From Legionella_C sp048541585 (lineage in GTDB: Bacteria > Pseudomonadota > Gammaproteobacteria > Legionellales > Legionellaceae), in assembly GCF_048541585.1 (NCBI RefSeq), contig NZ_CP183303.1, forward strand, positions 1,550,001-1,614,000: DNA of 64,000 bases, given 5' to 3'. The notes under the pieces were generated by a model. The model was not told where the DNA came from, made no database searches, and saw only the letters and a list, made by a program, of their open reading frames with translations. The first letter of the stretch is position 1. Each line of letters begins with the position of its first letter. Positions 18,996-27,193 of this stretch are shown here, in pieces. The position numbers and the translations under genes were made by a program.

Positions 18996-19026
18996 AAAAA
19001 TGGGTAATTTAAAGAAACCCATTTAA
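18996..19026. terminator. Convergent hairpin terminator
   Basis: AAATGGGT (18998-19005) pairs with ACCCATTT (19017-19024), flanked by A-runs on one side and T-rich sequence on the other. It lies between the convergent Sel1 and kinase genes and can serve both. Confidence 0.65.
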
Positions 19027-19064
19027 GCTTATTATTAGAAAATTTAGTAATTATTTCATAAGAA

Positions 19065-20483
19065 CTAGTTTGTTAAAGCTAATGCATATGGTTTGTCTTC
19101 TAATAATGGATAATTACTTTTAATAATATCTGGTGCATTAGTTGCTAATTCGCCATATTTATTTAACCAACCTAGCTTGACACAAACTTTTCTACTTTTA
19201 CTTTTTTTTGTTTCTATTGCATGCTTTAAAATCGCTGCTAAGCTTTCTTTATCGGTAATATTAGCCTTACGAAGGACAGGTAATTCGCGAGAAAATAACT
19301 TTTTATATTCTCTAAGAAATTGTTGCCTGTAATCTTCTTCTTGAGAAAAATTATTTTTATTAAAGAAACTAAGTGTATTTAATTCTTTCCCTATAAACTG
19401 CGTTTCTTCTAAATTATCTTTCATCTCTGGTGGCGATACATCTAGTTCTTTGTCTATATTAGAAAAATTAGCTATCGCTGTATCGATATCTATTCGTTTT
19501 TCTGGATTATTTTCTAATAAACTTGTTAAAAACTCATAAATATTCTTTTTCTTACTTTTATCTAACTCTTCCTCAATATTAAAAAATAAATCAGCAAGTT
19601 CAAATGCTTGTCCAGAAACGTAATTACGCTGATTATCAACCCTTTTTTCCGGTTGACTAGGTTTTTTTAATCGCCAAATTAGCGCAAAAATTTGGCCCAT
19701 TGAATAGATATCACTTTTAACACTGGTAGTATCAGGATTTTTAATTATCTCTGGAGCAATAAAAGGTTCAGTGCCTACTATTTTGCCATCTAATTTACTA
19801 ATACTTAGACCATAATCAACAATATTAACAATTATAGGTGGCCCTAAATCAACTAAAATGTTCCTTGGCTTAATATCGCGGTGAATAATTTGTTGATCAG
19901 TGACTTGCTTTTTTAATGCTAAAAGCAAAGCTCTACATAACTTAAATCGCTCAGCGATAGTTAAAATACGAATATTTTCCAGGTCTTCCTTTAATACTTG
20001 TTGTAATTCTTTACCTGGAAGTTGTTTCATTGTAGTGTAAGTCTTACTTAAGTCATGTGCTGTAACAGGTTGCTTCATGGCAAGATGAGGTGCTTTTTTT
20101 GCCTGTTTATATTCGTTATTAGCTTCAAAAGGCTTAAATTTTTGTATTTTAACGATGCGTCTACTTTTATCTTTTTTACTTTCTTTCTTATAAGAAATAT
20201 CATTTTCCTTAAAAGAAACTGTGCATTTAATTAATTTTATAGTCCCAGAAGCGCCTTGACCTATCTCGGCTTTATTACTAATTACCTCATAACGTATGCC
20301 ATGTTTTCCCGTGCGCTGATAAATATCATTTTTAAAAGTAAACGTATGGCCCTTATGGCAGTATTTTTCACCTTTAATCCATACATTGACACCAGCCTTT
20401 GTCTGTTCTTCAAAAAAATTTGCTAAATCCTTTGGATCTACACCAGTAATTCCCTTTGCATTTAAATTAATTTCAAACTGCAT
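19065..20483 (-). CDS. Eukaryotic-like Ser/Thr protein kinase
   Basis: The 472-aa protein has a nearly complete protein-kinase core: Gly-rich loop GQGASG (75-80), VKIQK with the ATP-binding Lys112, a probable helix-C Glu near 124, catalytic loop HRDIKPRN (201-208), DYG in place of DFG (223-225) and an APE motif (243-245). It is therefore predicted to be active. About 60 N-terminal and 170 C-terminal residues do not match domains I know. There is no membrane segment, unlike PknB-type kinases. In Legionella such soluble kinases are often Dot/Icm effectors (LegK family); that role is inference. Confidence 0.87.
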   Translation of the reverse strand: MQFEINLNAKGITGVDPKDLANFFEEQTKAGVNVWIKGEKYCHKGHTFTFKNDIYQRTGKHGIRYEVISNKAEIGQGASGTIKLIKCTVSFKENDISYKKESKKDKSRRIVKIQKFKPFEANNEYKQAKKAPHLAMKQPVTAHDLSKTYTTMKQLPGKELQQVLKEDLENIRILTIAERFKLCRALLLALKKQVTDQQIIHRDIKPRNILVDLGPPIIVNIVDYGLSISKLDGKIVGTEPFIAPEIIKNPDTTSVKSDIYSMGQIFALIWRLKKPSQPEKRVDNQRNYVSGQAFELADLFFNIEEELDKSKKKNIYEFLTSLLENNPEKRIDIDTAIANFSNIDKELDVSPPEMKDNLEETQFIGKELNTLSFFNKNNFSQEEDYRQQFLREYKKLFSRELPVLRKANITDKESLAAILKHAIETKKSKSRKVCVKLGWLNKYGELATNAPDIIKSNYPLLEDKPYALALTN

Positions 20484-20598
20484 AATAATATTAATTTAAT
20501 ATTTTTAATTTTCCATATTTTAACATTTAAATATTAACTATATATTAATTAGTCAATTTTATAAAAATAAATCCATATTTTCACGAGGCTATATCTAT

Positions 20599-21531
20599 CT
20601 ATAAAGTATTTAGACTCTCAGCAATTAAGCTTATAACTAATTTTCCTTCCTTATTTTTACTACGTTTTAATATAGAAAAATTAATTAAAGTTAAGTCATT
20701 GCTTTTTACATTAGCAATACTTAAAAAGTATTCACTTTCTATAGTGACTAGTTCTTGTCGTAAGTTTAATTTAGTTAAAAGTTTACTAAGTTTTTTTCCA
20801 GTTGTAATGCCAGTTTTACCTCGTGCGTTAAGGATTTCGTTAAGTTGCTCTTCACCAAATTTGTTTCCTAGTGACAGCAAAAGTTTTTGCGATGCAGTAT
20901 TAATATTAATAGGAGTTACCGTAGGTAATGCTGCAATAAAGTTACTTAATTGTTGATAAATAATTGCTGTGACACCACGCACTAAACGCAGCTCCGAAAC
21001 ACTTTGGAATAGTAGTTTACTAGGATAATAAGGTGGTTTCTGTTTTAGATAATAGGTAATAAATTCATCATTTCCCCGGCCAGGAGTATAGGGCGCTAGC
21101 CACTGGAAGATAGCTACTGCTAACCGTTCTCTTTCTTCGGGGGGTATTTTTGTTAGTGTATTACTTAAAAAATTTAAAAAAATTGGATAATAGTTACGAT
21201 CGCTTAGATTATTTAAATTAAAACGAGCTTGTAAATCATACAGTGAACCATTGATTGTAATGCCAGGATAAATAGTGGCATATTTTTTAGGAAAATCTAA
21301 TACCTTGCCATATTTATCGGCGATAGCAAATTGATTTTTAGTATTGTTAAGCTCACCCATAGACCAAAAGGAAATCACTTGAGAAGCAAGATAGAGTCTA
21401 TCACTATTTATGGTTAATTGCGTTTTATAAATATCAAGTTGTAAGCGAAGGCTCATAGCAGTTGCTGCAATAGCTACCAAAGTCATAATAAACAAAGCCG
21501 AAATTAAAGCACTACCTTTAAGTCGCTGCAT
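20599..21531 (-). CDS. gspK: Type II secretion minor pseudopilin GspK (LspK)
   Basis: The 310-aa protein begins with a short positive leader, then Gly6 and a hydrophobic helix (SALISALFIMTLVAIA) lacking the usual +5 Glu, as expected for GspK. A large soluble domain with a helix-hairpin-helix-like segment (ININTASQKLLLSL) follows. GspK caps the pseudopilus together with GspI and GspJ. It overlaps gspJ by 14 nt and is last in the operon. Confidence 0.93.
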   Translation of the reverse strand: MQRLKGSALISALFIMTLVAIAATAMSLRLQLDIYKTQLTINSDRLYLASQVISFWSMGELNNTKNQFAIADKYGKVLDFPKKYATIYPGITINGSLYDLQARFNLNNLSDRNYYPIFLNFLSNTLTKIPPEERERLAVAIFQWLAPYTPGRGNDEFITYYLKQKPPYYPSKLLFQSVSELRLVRGVTAIIYQQLSNFIAALPTVTPININTASQKLLLSLGNKFGEEQLNEILNARGKTGITTGKKLSKLLTKLNLRQELVTIESEYFLSIANVKSNDLTLINFSILKRSKNKEGKLVISLIAESLNTL

Positions 21532-22168
21532 ACAGTGCCTTAGGAATAGGTAGAAGAAGACTTAATTTACCCCATTCTCTAACTGATAAGGTTAATTGAA
21601 TTGCTTTTGGTAATGGTTCAACTTGCTCCAGTTCGCCTGTGCTTTCATGCCAATCGGGTAAGATTTGTAGGTTCTTATTTAAATAAGCAAACTGGCATTT
21701 ACTTAATTCTTTTAATAAGATTTTATCCTCGTGTTGATCTTTATTAGCTGGATCTAAACTCGACCAGGTTCTTCTAATTAATTGATTATCTTTACAAAGT
21801 AAGCTTACTCGCATTAAAGTACTACGTTTTTCAGTACTATTTGGGTTACCTAGTCCTCCCCGAGTAAACTCTACATAATTAGCTTGGCCGATGAATGCAG
21901 GAAAAAGATGCATTTCGTTGCCGCGAATTGGCCGGTTTATCATTTGTATAGTATCTCGTTGTAGTAGACTAATTGTTAGTTGAAAATCAGTTAGGCGATC
22001 AGATTGGGCCGTGACTCTGGCGCGCGTATTAAAGGCATAATAGAGGGCAGAAGACGTTAAGGTTGCTAGTATAGCAAATATCGCAATAGCAATTAAAATT
22101 TCTAAAAGAGTAAAGCCACTTTGTAGCTTCTTGTTAAATTTTACTGGCACGGTTTTATTCTTGTTCAT
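21518..22168 (-). CDS. gspJ: Type II secretion minor pseudopilin GspJ (LspJ)
   Basis: The 216-aa protein has a prepilin peptidase site and N-methylated helix (SGFTLLEILIAIAIFAIL) with Glu at +5. The globular part is of GspJ length. It overlaps gspI upstream and gspK downstream by 14 nt each, which indicates tight translational coupling. It forms the tip complex with GspI and GspK. Confidence 0.94.
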   Translation of the reverse strand: MNKNKTVPVKFNKKLQSGFTLLEILIAIAIFAILATLTSSALYYAFNTRARVTAQSDRLTDFQLTISLLQRDTIQMINRPIRGNEMHLFPAFIGQANYVEFTRGGLGNPNSTEKRSTLMRVSLLCKDNQLIRRTWSSLDPANKDQHEDKILLKELSKCQFAYLNKNLQILPDWHESTGELEQVEPLPKAIQLTLSVREWGKLSLLLPIPKALYAAT

Positions 22169-22550
22169 GAAAATACCGATAACCGATTAAAGCTTCAGAA
22201 AAAGGGCCTGCTTGATTTTTACTTACTTTAATATTGACCTCTTGCACATCCTTAAAAGGCGTTTTAGTTATTTTCACTCGCCAATACCAGCGCTGACCTA
22301 ACATAGTAGTTACTTGCGTAATTTCTTTATCTAAATCTGGATTTAGCAATTTAAGTTGTACCATCGTTATACCTTGTAAAGCAATCCAATGGCTAATAGT
22401 TTTGTCTTTTATTCTAGCGGTGTTACTAACGTTTTGTGCAGTTACTTTAAGCAAGGCCGTAAGCGCAATAGCGATAATAGCTAAAGCCAGTAGTACTTCT
22501 ATTAAAGTAAAACCTTGTTGATGGGATGATGTTTGAGAGTCATTTGTCAT
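22155..22550 (-). CDS. gspI: Type II secretion minor pseudopilin GspI (LspI)
   Basis: A short 131-aa pseudopilin with the prepilin signature QQGFTLIEVLLALAIIAIA. The length and the following ARIKDKTISHWIA...Q region are typical of GspI. Its ATG overlaps the gspH stop by 4 nt. It nucleates the GspI-J-K tip. Confidence 0.93.
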   Translation of the reverse strand: MTNDSQTSSHQQGFTLIEVLLALAIIAIALTALLKVTAQNVSNTARIKDKTISHWIALQGITMVQLKLLNPDLDKEITQVTTMLGQRWYWRVKITKTPFKDVQEVNIKVSKNQAGPFSEALIGYRYFHEQE

Positions 22551-23026
22551 TTATTTTTCGAATTATCTAATGTTAAAACACCATTATATTTACCGGTCAG
22601 TGTAACGATATTAGGTTCGGTAGGTGTTCCAAAGATAAGCCTAAATTCAGTCATATTTCCAGCTGGGGTGACAATAATACTCGGGCCAGTTCTATCTTTT
22701 AAATTATTTTGTAAACTAATTACTACATCCTTTGGAAAAAAGCGATGAAAAATAAGGCTATTTTTAGGCATAGATTGCCAATTATTATCACTGTAGCGAA
22801 AAGTTTCATAGCCTTCATTATTGATATTGATACCAAGTGTAGTCATTTCCAATATAGCTCGCTGCTGAACAAGTTTAATGTATGCCCTAAACTGTTCAGC
22901 ATTCAATTTAACCCTACGGCCTGTTCCAAAGTCACCGAAAGAAAACAAGGCCGCACTAGCAATAATGCCAATTATTAGGATAACTACGAGCAATTCAATG
23001 AGCGTAAAGCCTTCTTTATTTCGCAT
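22547..23026 (-). CDS. gspH: Type II secretion minor pseudopilin GspH (LspH)
   Basis: The start is placed at the ATG at 23026, giving MRNKEGFTLIELLVVILIIG, a normal prepilin leader with Gly6. The open frame extends upstream to 23113 but that part lies wholly inside gspG and would give an abnormal leader. The 159-aa product fits GspH. It overlaps the end of gspG by 11 nt. Confidence 0.92.
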   Translation of the reverse strand: MRNKEGFTLIELLVVILIIGIIASAALFSFGDFGTGRRVKLNAEQFRAYIKLVQQRAILEMTTLGININNEGYETFRYSDNNWQSMPKNSLIFHRFFPKDVVISLQNNLKDRTGPSIIVTPAGNMTEFRLIFGTPTEPNIVTLTGKYNGVLTLDNSKNK

Positions 23027-23435
23027 CCCAATTACCGATTTCAGCATCTTTGCCTGTCCCGCCAGGCTGACCATTCGCTCCAAGGGTAAAGACATCAACC
23101 TCGCCATGTTCACCTGGATTTAAGTATAAGTAATCACGTCCCCATGGATCTCTAGGTACCGATTTTAAATATTGCTTCCAATCTCTTGGCGTTGGATTAC
23201 TCGTAGGTTTTTCAACCAGTGCTATTAGCCCTTGATCTGTTGTTGGATAAAAACCGTTATCTAATTTATAAAGATCTAGCGCATTTTGGATAGCTAATAC
23301 ATCTTGTTTTGCTTTAACAGCACGTGCCTCATCTGGGCGACTAATAATTTTAGGTACAACGATAGATGCTAAAATACCTAATATTACAACAACCACCATA
23401 ATTTCAATTAACGAGAAGCCTTTTTGTAATCGCAT
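23016..23435 (-). CDS. gspG: Type II secretion major pseudopilin GspG (LspG)
   Basis: The 139-aa protein has the leader MRLQKG and the helix FSLIEIMVVVVILGILASIV, followed by the conserved GspG core (LDNGFYPTTDQGL, DPWGRDY) that includes the calcium-binding region. It is the main subunit of the pseudopilus that pushes folded exoproteins through the outer membrane. A 171-bp gap separates it from gspF, so lspG-K may have its own promoter, as in Legionella. Confidence 0.96.
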   Translation of the reverse strand: MRLQKGFSLIEIMVVVVILGILASIVVPKIISRPDEARAVKAKQDVLAIQNALDLYKLDNGFYPTTDQGLIALVEKPTSNPTPRDWKQYLKSVPRDPWGRDYLYLNPGEHGEVDVFTLGANGQPGGTGKDAEIGNWDAK

Positions 23436-23606
23436 ACTTTCTCCTAAGACTAAATTAATAAAAATGGTATAGCATTATTTATCAAGCTTTATATGGTGTT
23501 ATATGCTCTTAGCTATACACATTTCTTTTCTTTATTCACTTGTGCGTTGCGCCTAAAGCTTTTTGAATAACACGGTATAAAATAAATGGACATTAATTTA
23601 TTTGAT

Positions 23607-24809
23607 TTACGTGACTAATTGCTCCATTGAAAAAATAGGTAATAATGTTGCTAATACAATAAAAAGCACAACAGCGCCCATAAACATAATAACCATTGGT
23701 TCTAAGAGGGTAAGGGCTGTATCGATTAAGCGCTTAACCTCATTGTCAAGATGTAACGCTGCTCGCTCCATCATGTCTGCTAATTGCCCACTTTTCTCGC
23801 CACTGGCAATTAAATGAATAGCCATTGGACTTATAAAATGAGTCTCTTTTAAAGCCACACTAATTCCAGTCCCTTCACGCACTCTTGTAGCAGCAATATC
23901 AAAAGCACTGCGCATTACAACGTTATTAACGACACTTGCTGAAACACGCATAGTTTCTAATACATTAACGCCAGCGGCAAATAGTATACCAAAAGTATGG
24001 ATATAACGTGCAACATTTGTTGATTTAACTAAGTAAGAAGCAATAGGTAATCGTAACAACAGTTTATGCCAAAGCGTTTTTATAGTTAAATTTCTTAAGC
24101 TTCTGCGAAAACCCACAAAGGATAAAACAATCACAACCAAAGCATATAGGCCATAGGCCTTAATTAGATCACTTACAATAATAAGTACTTTTGTCATTTG
24201 TGGTAGAGACTGACCACTACTTGTAAAAACCTCAATAATTTTGGGCACTACGAAGGCGAGTAAAAAACTAATAATAGTAATAGAGACAATAATCATTAAG
24301 GAAGGATAAATCAGCGCATGCTGAATTTTTTGGCGAGTGGTTTGTTGATTTTCCGTATAATCTGCCAGTTTTTCCAAAACTAAATCTAGTCGGCCAGTTT
24401 GTTCGCCTGCGCTTACTGTTGCTCGATATAGCTCAGGAAAAGAGTTAGGAAATTCGCCCATTGCTTGTGCAAGAGAATAACCTTCCAGGACTTTTGCTCT
24501 AATACCTATCAGTAAACCTCTAACGCGCTCTTTTTCAGTTTGCTCGCTTACACCTCGTAAAGCCTCTTCTACAGGTATTCCTGCGGCTAAAAGGGTTGCT
24601 AGTTGTCTGGTTAATAAAGATAAGTCTTGCGCAGAAGTTTTATCACGCTTGCGTGGTGAGGCAGATTGCTTAGTTATAGCGCGAATTTGAATTGGAATTA
24701 AACCTTGCTCACGTAATAATTGCCTAGCTTGCCGCTCAGAATCGGCTTCTATTACTCCTTTATTCGCGCTACCGGCTGATGTTAAGGCTTGATAATGATA
24801 AGCAGCCAT
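23607..24809 (-). CDS. gspF: Type II secretion inner-membrane platform protein GspF (LspF)
   Basis: The 400-aa protein shows the duplicated T2SSF domain fold with three strong hydrophobic segments (near residues 170-190, 220-240 and 370-395). The N-terminal YHYQALTSAG...ADSERQAR pattern is typical of GspF. It anchors the GspE ATPase to the inner membrane. It precedes gspG-K on the same strand. The other T2SS genes (gspC, D, E, L, M) are not in the window, matching the dispersed arrangement in Legionella. Confidence 0.96.
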   Translation of the reverse strand: MAAYHYQALTSAGSANKGVIEADSERQARQLLREQGLIPIQIRAITKQSASPRKRDKTSAQDLSLLTRQLATLLAAGIPVEEALRGVSEQTEKERVRGLLIGIRAKVLEGYSLAQAMGEFPNSFPELYRATVSAGEQTGRLDLVLEKLADYTENQQTTRQKIQHALIYPSLMIIVSITIISFLLAFVVPKIIEVFTSSGQSLPQMTKVLIIVSDLIKAYGLYALVVIVLSFVGFRRSLRNLTIKTLWHKLLLRLPIASYLVKSTNVARYIHTFGILFAAGVNVLETMRVSASVVNNVVMRSAFDIAATRVREGTGISVALKETHFISPMAIHLIASGEKSGQLADMMERAALHLDNEVKRLIDTALTLLEPMVIMFMGAVVLFIVLATLLPIFSMEQLVT

Positions 24810-25025
24810 GTTTTTTTACAATAATATCGATTTAAACAGTTTAATCTATTAGGTTTCAGAAGTCACTTAAGGTAAAATAATTATTAGGCCTCTTTTATTC
24901 ATACCTAATAGGCACACATTTTGTCTTGTATACTTAAATTGTATGCTTTAGTGAAGGTATAGCTGTTCCTAACCTAGAGTACAGCCAGTTTAAAGAGGTT
25001 CTATAGTTTAACCTTGGAGATGATA

Positions 25026-26435
25026 ATGAGTAACAATGCAGTTCAGGCAGCAATAAAAGAACATGGTGCTAAATTCGTTGATTTGCGTTTTACGGATACC
25101 CGAGGTAAAGAGCAGCATATAACGCTCCCTATCTCTGCTGTGGATGACGATTTTATTGAAAATGGTAAAATGATTGATGGCTCGTCAATTAAGGGATGGC
25201 AGAAAATCCATCAATCTGATTTAGCACTAGTTCCAGATTGCGAAAAAATTGTAGTTGATCCTTTTTACCAGGATACAACATTAATTATTCGTTGTAATGT
25301 AGTTGACCCGCAAACAATGATGGGTTATGACCGTGATCCACGTTCGCTGGCTAGACGAGCTGAAGCTTATTTACAATCAACAGGCATTGCAGACGCAGCT
25401 TTGTTTGGACCTGAGCCTGAATTCTTTATTTTTGATGATGTACGTTGGAAAACTACTATAAATAATTCCTTTTATGAAATCGATTCAGCAGAAGCACAAT
25501 GGAATTCTGGAAAAAGCTTTGATGGTGGGAATATTGGTCATCGTCCAGCTGTAAAGGGAGGCTATTTTCCGGTGCCCCCAGTTGACTCATCACAAGATAT
25601 TCGTTCAGATATTTGTCGTACCTTAGAAGGCTTAAATATTGTAGTAGAAGCGCATCATCATGAAGTTGCTACGGCTAACCAAGGTGAAATAGCAACTAAA
25701 TTTGGTACTTTAGTAAATAAAGCTGATGAAATGCAGCTATTAAAATATGTTGTTCATAATGTGGCCCATAATTATGGTAAAACAGCAACCTTTATGCCTA
25801 AGCCATTAGTTGGTGATAATGGTAATGGAATGCACTGTCATCAATCTTTAATGAAAGATGGTATTAATCTTTTTAATGGTGATAAGTATGCTGGGCTTTC
25901 GGAAACAGCGCTTTATTATATTGGTGGTATTATTAAACATGCTCGCGCATTAAATGCTTTTACCAATCCTGCTACAAATAGTTATAAGCGTCTAGTACCT
26001 GGGTTTGAAGCACCAGTATTATTAGCTTACTCAGCACGTAATCGTTCTGCTGCCATAAGGATACCTCATGTAAGTAATCCTAAAGGTCGACGTATTGAAG
26101 TACGTTTCCCAGATCCAATGGCAAATCCATATTTGGCTTTTGCAGCAATGATGATGGCTGGTTTAGATGGCATCCAAAAGAAGATTCATCCTGGTGATCC
26201 TATGGATAAGGATCTTTATGATTTACCACCAGAAGAGCTAACAGATGTACCTACTGTTTGCTCATCACTTGATCAAGCTGTAGAGTACTTGCGACGTGAT
26301 CATGACTTTTTATTGCAAGGAGATGTTTTTACTAAGGACTTTATAGAAAGCTATATTTCTTTAAGAGAAGCTGAAATTGCCCAAGTAAGAAGTTTGGTTC
26401 ATCCGTTTGAATTTGAACTTTATTATAGTCTCTAA
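25026..26435 (+). CDS. glnA: Glutamine synthetase type I
   Basis: GlnA makes glutamine from glutamate, ammonia and ATP. The start is the ATG at 25026, with GGAG 6 nt upstream; upstream in-frame codons lie in the ribosome site. The 469-aa product has the GS beta-grasp and catalytic motifs (FGPEPEFFIFDD, NGNGMHCHQS, NPATNSYKRLVPG). KDLYDLPPEE carries the adenylylation tyrosine, so activity is likely controlled by GlnE. It stands alone, followed by a strong terminator; no ntrBC genes are adjacent. Confidence 0.98.
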   Translation: MSNNAVQAAIKEHGAKFVDLRFTDTRGKEQHITLPISAVDDDFIENGKMIDGSSIKGWQKIHQSDLALVPDCEKIVVDPFYQDTTLIIRCNVVDPQTMMGYDRDPRSLARRAEAYLQSTGIADAALFGPEPEFFIFDDVRWKTTINNSFYEIDSAEAQWNSGKSFDGGNIGHRPAVKGGYFPVPPVDSSQDIRSDICRTLEGLNIVVEAHHHEVATANQGEIATKFGTLVNKADEMQLLKYVVHNVAHNYGKTATFMPKPLVGDNGNGMHCHQSLMKDGINLFNGDKYAGLSETALYYIGGIIKHARALNAFTNPATNSYKRLVPGFEAPVLLAYSARNRSAAIRIPHVSNPKGRRIEVRFPDPMANPYLAFAAMMMAGLDGIQKKIHPGDPMDKDLYDLPPEELTDVPTVCSSLDQAVEYLRRDHDFLLQGDVFTKDFIESYISLREAEIAQVRSLVHPFEFELYYSL

Positions 26436-26456
26436 GAGTTATTAGAATCTCGATTA

Positions 26457-26493
26457 TAAAAGATCAATTCTTTTCAAAAGAATTGGTCTTTTA
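26457..26493 (+). terminator. Rho-independent terminator after glnA
   Basis: A long stem of AAAAGATCAATTCTTTT with its near-complement AAAAGAATTGGTCTTTT (one G-U pair), ending in a T-run, begins about 22 nt after the glnA stop. Confidence 0.85.
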
Positions 26494-26553
26494 ACATTTT
26501 ATCCTCTTAAGTAATAGTTAAGGATGTTAATTAATCTTCTTTAAGGGAATACC

Positions 26554-27114
26554 ATGGTAAAAATTATTATTTTTGCGTTATTAATAATAAATAATCCATT
26601 ATTTGCTGAAATTTATAAGTGGACAGATGGCCAAGGTGTTGTGCATTTTAGCGACGAGCCACATCCAGGAGCGGAAAAAATAGTATTGCCCCCTACCCAA
26701 GTATCTAGTCCCCTACCTACTAAAATACCAACGACCAATACTACAGCCCATACTACAAATGATGATGACAATTCTGTGGCTAATCAGGAAAGCTATAAAG
26801 TTTCTATTTTAGCTCCTAAACATGAGACAACAATTCGCAATAATCAAGGTTATGTGTCAGTAGTTATTAATACAGAGCCTAAATTAGAGAAGGGTGAATT
26901 ATTACAACTTATTTTTGATGGTCAAGCACTAGGTAAGCCACAAGTTAATAATACTTTCGTACTAAATAATGTAAATCGTGGTGCACATACTATTGCGGTA
27001 CAAATTATTGGGGTTAATGGAGACATATTGAGCACTAGTGAGCCGGTAACCTTCTACATGCAAAGAGCAAGGGTTGGTATGGTACCATACACATCTCCAA
27101 CACATAGACCTTGA
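26554..27114 (+). CDS. Exported DUF4124-domain protein
   Basis: A signal peptide (to about residue 18, LFA) is followed by the DUF4124 signature YKWTDGQGVVHFSDEP (residues about 21-36). Next come a Pro/Thr-rich linker and a C-terminal Ig-like beta domain (YKVSILAPKHETTIRNNQG...). The protein is predicted to be periplasmic or envelope-associated; its function is unknown. It lies between glnA and htpG on the same strand but after the glnA terminator. Confidence 0.82.
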   Translation: MVKIIIFALLIINNPLFAEIYKWTDGQGVVHFSDEPHPGAEKIVLPPTQVSSPLPTKIPTTNTTAHTTNDDDNSVANQESYKVSILAPKHETTIRNNQGYVSVVINTEPKLEKGELLQLIFDGQALGKPQVNNTFVLNNVNRGAHTIAVQIIGVNGDILSTSEPVTFYMQRARVGMVPYTSPTHRP

Positions 27115-27193
27115 AATTTTATAGTTTGTCCTCATATTGAAAAACAGTTTAATTTTATTAAATGCATCTTAATGCTTTAGGGGAGATTTTTAA

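Noticed and set aside
24910..24925. Possible sigma-54 promoter before glnA (GGCAC-N5-TTGT)
   Set aside because: The essential GC of the -12 element is GT and the leading T is missing, so the match is too weak.
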